From: Iodobacter sp025352645
GTDB taxonomy: Bacteria; Pseudomonadota; Gammaproteobacteria; Burkholderiales; Chitinibacteraceae
Reading direction: 5' to 3'
Length of the DNA: 64,000 nt
Assembly: GCF_033446605.1 (NCBI RefSeq)
Contig: NZ_JAWQUO010000015.1
Span: forward strand, 62,001 to 126,000
This document shows positions 62,242 to 64,000 of this stretch, one piece after another. The position numbers and the translations under genes are program-made. Below the pieces are notes generated by a model that was not told the origin of the DNA, ran no database searches, and was given only the letters and a program-made list of their open reading frames with translations. Position 1 is the stretch's first letter; every line of letters begins with the position of its first letter.

Positions 62242-62823
62242 TTAGTTAAGAGTTAATGGCTCAACCAATTTCACCACCTGGCGCACACCCGATACACGGC
62301 TGGCAGCACGGGCAGCAGAGTCTGCAATCTCGGGCTTGCTCACCCCCATCAGGTAAACCACACTGCGCTCGGTAATCACCTGCAAGTGCAGCGCATCAGC
62401 ATCATTTGCATCGGTCAGCAAGGCGCTTTTAACCCGCGCAGTAAGTTGCGTATCGTAGAGACGATTTGCAGCGGTAGAAGGCGTTGTAATCACAATTTCA
62501 TTGTGGATTTTGCGAACTTTCGTTTGGCGCTGGGCAATCTCATATGCCTTTGCTTTGGCTGCTTCATCGGGGACTTCGCCTGTTAGCAAAATAACGCCGT
62601 TAAAAGCACTGACATTGATATGCGCTTTGTCTTTCCACGTATCAATTAAATCACTACTAATTTGTGAGCTTAAATCAAAATCAGTTTTGATCATTTCTGA
62701 TTTACGCGGATCCGAGCCAACCATAGCCCCTACCGCCACACCACCAACCAGTAAAAGAGGTACGCAGGCAGACAAAGACGCTGCCAGCCCCATTGCGAGT
62801 AGTGCGTTTTTTAGCTGCATCAT
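62242..62823 (-). CDS. dolP: BON-domain outer-membrane lipoprotein DolP
   Basis: 193-residue lipoprotein (formerly YraP) that supports outer-membrane integrity. Lipobox LSAC at about residue 20, then two BON domains (about 47-115 and 120-190; GVILLTGEV and VVYLMGVS are the central turns). It overlaps diaA by four bases (ATGA) and sits at the end of the lppC-yraN-diaA-dolP run. Confidence 0.94.
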   Translation of the reverse strand: MMQLKNALLAMGLAASLSACVPLLLVGGVAVGAMVGSDPRKSEMIKTDFDLSSQISSDLIDTWKDKAHINVSAFNGVILLTGEVPDEAAKAKAYEIAQRQTKVRKIHNEIVITTPSTAANRLYDTQLTARVKSALLTDANDADALHLQVITERSVVYLMGVSKPEIADSAARAASRVSGVRQVVKLVEPLTLN

Positions 62824-63410
62824 TCGCCGCCCAACAGCATATAGTCCACCGCATCACATAGTGCATGAATCATGGTGATATGTACTTCCTGAATACGCGC
62901 GGTGCGCTGCACTGGCACACACAAATGCACATCATCACCAGATAAAATCTCGCCAATTTGCCCGCCATCGCGGCCAGTAAAAGCGATCACATTCATTTGC
63001 CTATCATGAGCCGCGTGAATAGCAGAAATCACATTGGCCGAGTTACCCGATGTAGAAATCGCAATCAGTAAATCACCAGGACGCCCTAATGCATGCACTT
63101 GCTTAGAAAAAACCAAGTCATAGTCGTAGTCATTGGCAATCGCGGTAATTGCAGAGGTATCTGTCGATAAAGCCACCGCCGCTAAACCTGGGCGCTCACG
63201 CTCAAAACGCCCGACCATTTCGGCCGCAAAGTGCTGCGCATCGGCGGCGGACCCCCCATTACCGCAAGTTAGAATTTTGCCATCAGAGATAAAGGTTTGC
63301 ACCATTTTCTCTGCGCCAATTCGAATGCCGGGGGAGAGCAATTCCATCGCCATTTGTTTGGCGTCGATACTATCCAGAAAATGCTGTCGAATACGTTGTG
63401 CTAAATCCAT
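62820..63410 (-). CDS. diaA: DnaA initiator-associating protein DiaA (SIS domain)
   Basis: 196-residue SIS-domain protein. CGNGGSAADAQHFAAEM at about 49-65 and AISTSGNSANVISAI are the fold signatures. Sequence alone is close to sedoheptulose-phosphate isomerase GmhA, but the place between yraN and dolP is that of DiaA, which helps time DnaA loading. Coupled to dolP by ATGA. Confidence 0.88.
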   Translation of the reverse strand: MDLAQRIRQHFLDSIDAKQMAMELLSPGIRIGAEKMVQTFISDGKILTCGNGGSAADAQHFAAEMVGRFERERPGLAAVALSTDTSAITAIANDYDYDLVFSKQVHALGRPGDLLIAISTSGNSANVISAIHAAHDRQMNVIAFTGRDGGQIGEILSGDDVHLCVPVQRTARIQEVHITMIHALCDAVDYMLLGGE

Positions 63411-63412
63411 TT

Positions 63413-63757
63413 TTATCCCTCAGTGGCGTCTATACAGTTTTTGAGCCAGTTGATTGTTTCCCCTTCAATGCAAATTGCATCAAAGCGGCAAAGTGGTAAA
63501 GGAGAAACTTTTAATAGGTAATATTGAGCCGTTGCTCGCAGTTTAGCGCGTTTTGCTGGCCCTATGCTGGCAGCCGCTCCGCCAAAGCGCGTATTACGGC
63601 GCTGCCGTACTTCTACAAATACTAAGGTGTTACCGTCTTTAGCAACTATGTCAATTTCACCACGTTTGCATTGCCAATTACGCACAATGATTTTTAAGCC
63701 CTGTTGCTGCAAGAAAATCACCGCAGCATTTTCTGCCGCAAGGCCTAGTGTATTCAT
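63413..63757 (-). CDS. yraN: YraN family protein (UPF0102, nuclease-like fold)
   Basis: 114-residue protein of the Holliday-junction-resolvase-like fold. GLAAENAAVIFLQQQG, CKRGEIDIVAKDGNTLVFVEVRQR (D, E and VEVR/K core) are the UPF0102 features. Overlaps the lppC stop by four bases (ATGA). Function not established. Confidence 0.95.
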   Translation of the reverse strand: MNTLGLAAENAAVIFLQQQGLKIIVRNWQCKRGEIDIVAKDGNTLVFVEVRQRRNTRFGGAAASIGPAKRAKLRATAQYYLLKVSPLPLCRFDAICIEGETINWLKNCIDATEG

Positions 63758-64000
63758 GGAGCTGGATTGGCTGCGGGGCGATCATCGCCACTATTAAAGC
63801 TATTCAGCGTGAGCTCCCGCTCTACTAATCCTCCACTTCCCATGCTGATATGCCCGCTTAAACCATCAAAATTAATTTCTGCTTTATTGCTTAATAAAAT
63901 AGCCAGCTTCCAAGCATCCACGCCCAGAGCAAATAATCTCTCTACATCGTTAGATTGGGATCGAGTGCGATTCAACAAGGCATACTCACTATTACTAGGC
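63754..64000 (-). CDS. LppC family lipoprotein, C-terminal part (cut by window end)
   Basis: The frame runs open from 63754 to the window edge, giving at least 81 residues: SEYALLNRTRSQSNDVERLF, ALGVDAWKLAIL and INFDGLSGHISMG. This is the C-terminal end of the LppC/LpoA penicillin-binding-protein-activator family, whose place is upstream of yraN. The start and signal peptide lie outside. Confidence 0.85.
   Translation of the reverse strand, partial: PSNSEYALLNRTRSQSNDVERLFALGVDAWKLAILLSNKAEINFDGLSGHISMGSGGLVERELTLNSFNSGDDRPAANPAP

Noticed and set aside
62820..63410. GmhA (sedoheptulose-7-phosphate isomerase) as the identity
   Set aside because: The fold fits, but the lppC-yraN-x-dolP context is that of DiaA.

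Overview
This window looks like chromosomal DNA of a betaproteobacterium of the order Neisseriales, with base composition close to balanced by eye. The support is the gene content and order (yceD-rpmF-plsX-fabH-fabD-fabG-acpP-fabF, lppC-yraN-diaA-dolP, rpsT divergent from murJ), a dnaK/dnaJ/grpE region with sigma-32-type promoters, and scattered hairpins that match the neisserial dRS3 pattern ATTCCC-N8-GGGAAT. An environmental, motile genus of the Chitinibacteraceae type (Iodobacter/Deefgea-like) is my best guess; the genus is inference.

Layout. (1) 1-8935, minus strand: a surface-polysaccharide operon with a large SLBB export protein, a Wzz-type chain-length protein and the four dTDP-L-rhamnose genes (rfbB, rfbD, rfbA, rfbC). 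Two MNT/HEPN toxin-antitoxin-like modules sit inside it, coupled by stop/start overlaps. One is a single fused MNT-HEPN protein between rfbB and rfbD. The other is a separate MNT + HEPN pair between rfbD and rfbA, and its MNT reading frame is broken after 15 codons at a CCCAAAG / GTGA site. This is the most unusual part of the window. (2) 9082-10113: rhodanese and isoaspartyl methyltransferase-like genes. (3) 10371-13644: a TPP riboswitch, thiC, and two small membrane proteins. (4) 13859-21975: dnaJ, two chemoreceptors on the opposite strand, dnaK and grpE. (5) 22456-25475: the glyoxylate-shunt pair aceA and aceB. (6) 26007-30345: an MltF-like lytic transglycosylase, tRNA-Ser(CGA), pabC and pabB. 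(7) 30492-37757: a lipocalin and the fatty-acid/phospholipid cluster with rpmF. (8) 37848-47613: maf, an RsmI-like methylase, an exonuclease/GIY-YIG fusion, rlmK, coaD, a periplasmic binding protein, pyk and rep. (9) 48160-57939: fRMsr, a LURP-one-like protein, an ABC exporter pair, nadE, an AI-2E transporter and two c-di-GMP-type regulators. (10) 58221-64000: an unknown small protein, rpsT, murJ, an aromatic/aspartate aminotransferase, and dolP-diaA-yraN-lppC (lppC cut by the window end).

Most genes are housekeeping: cell envelope and lipid synthesis, central carbon metabolism, cofactors (thiamine, folate, CoA, NAD), chaperones and DNA repair. The intergenic spaces hold at least five families of short palindromic repeats, two long direct duplications and a MITE-like 143-bp element. 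No CRISPR array, transposase, prophage gene or rRNA was seen. Starts were chosen from Shine-Dalgarno sequences, stop/start overlaps and family N-termini; where a start is uncertain the entry says so.
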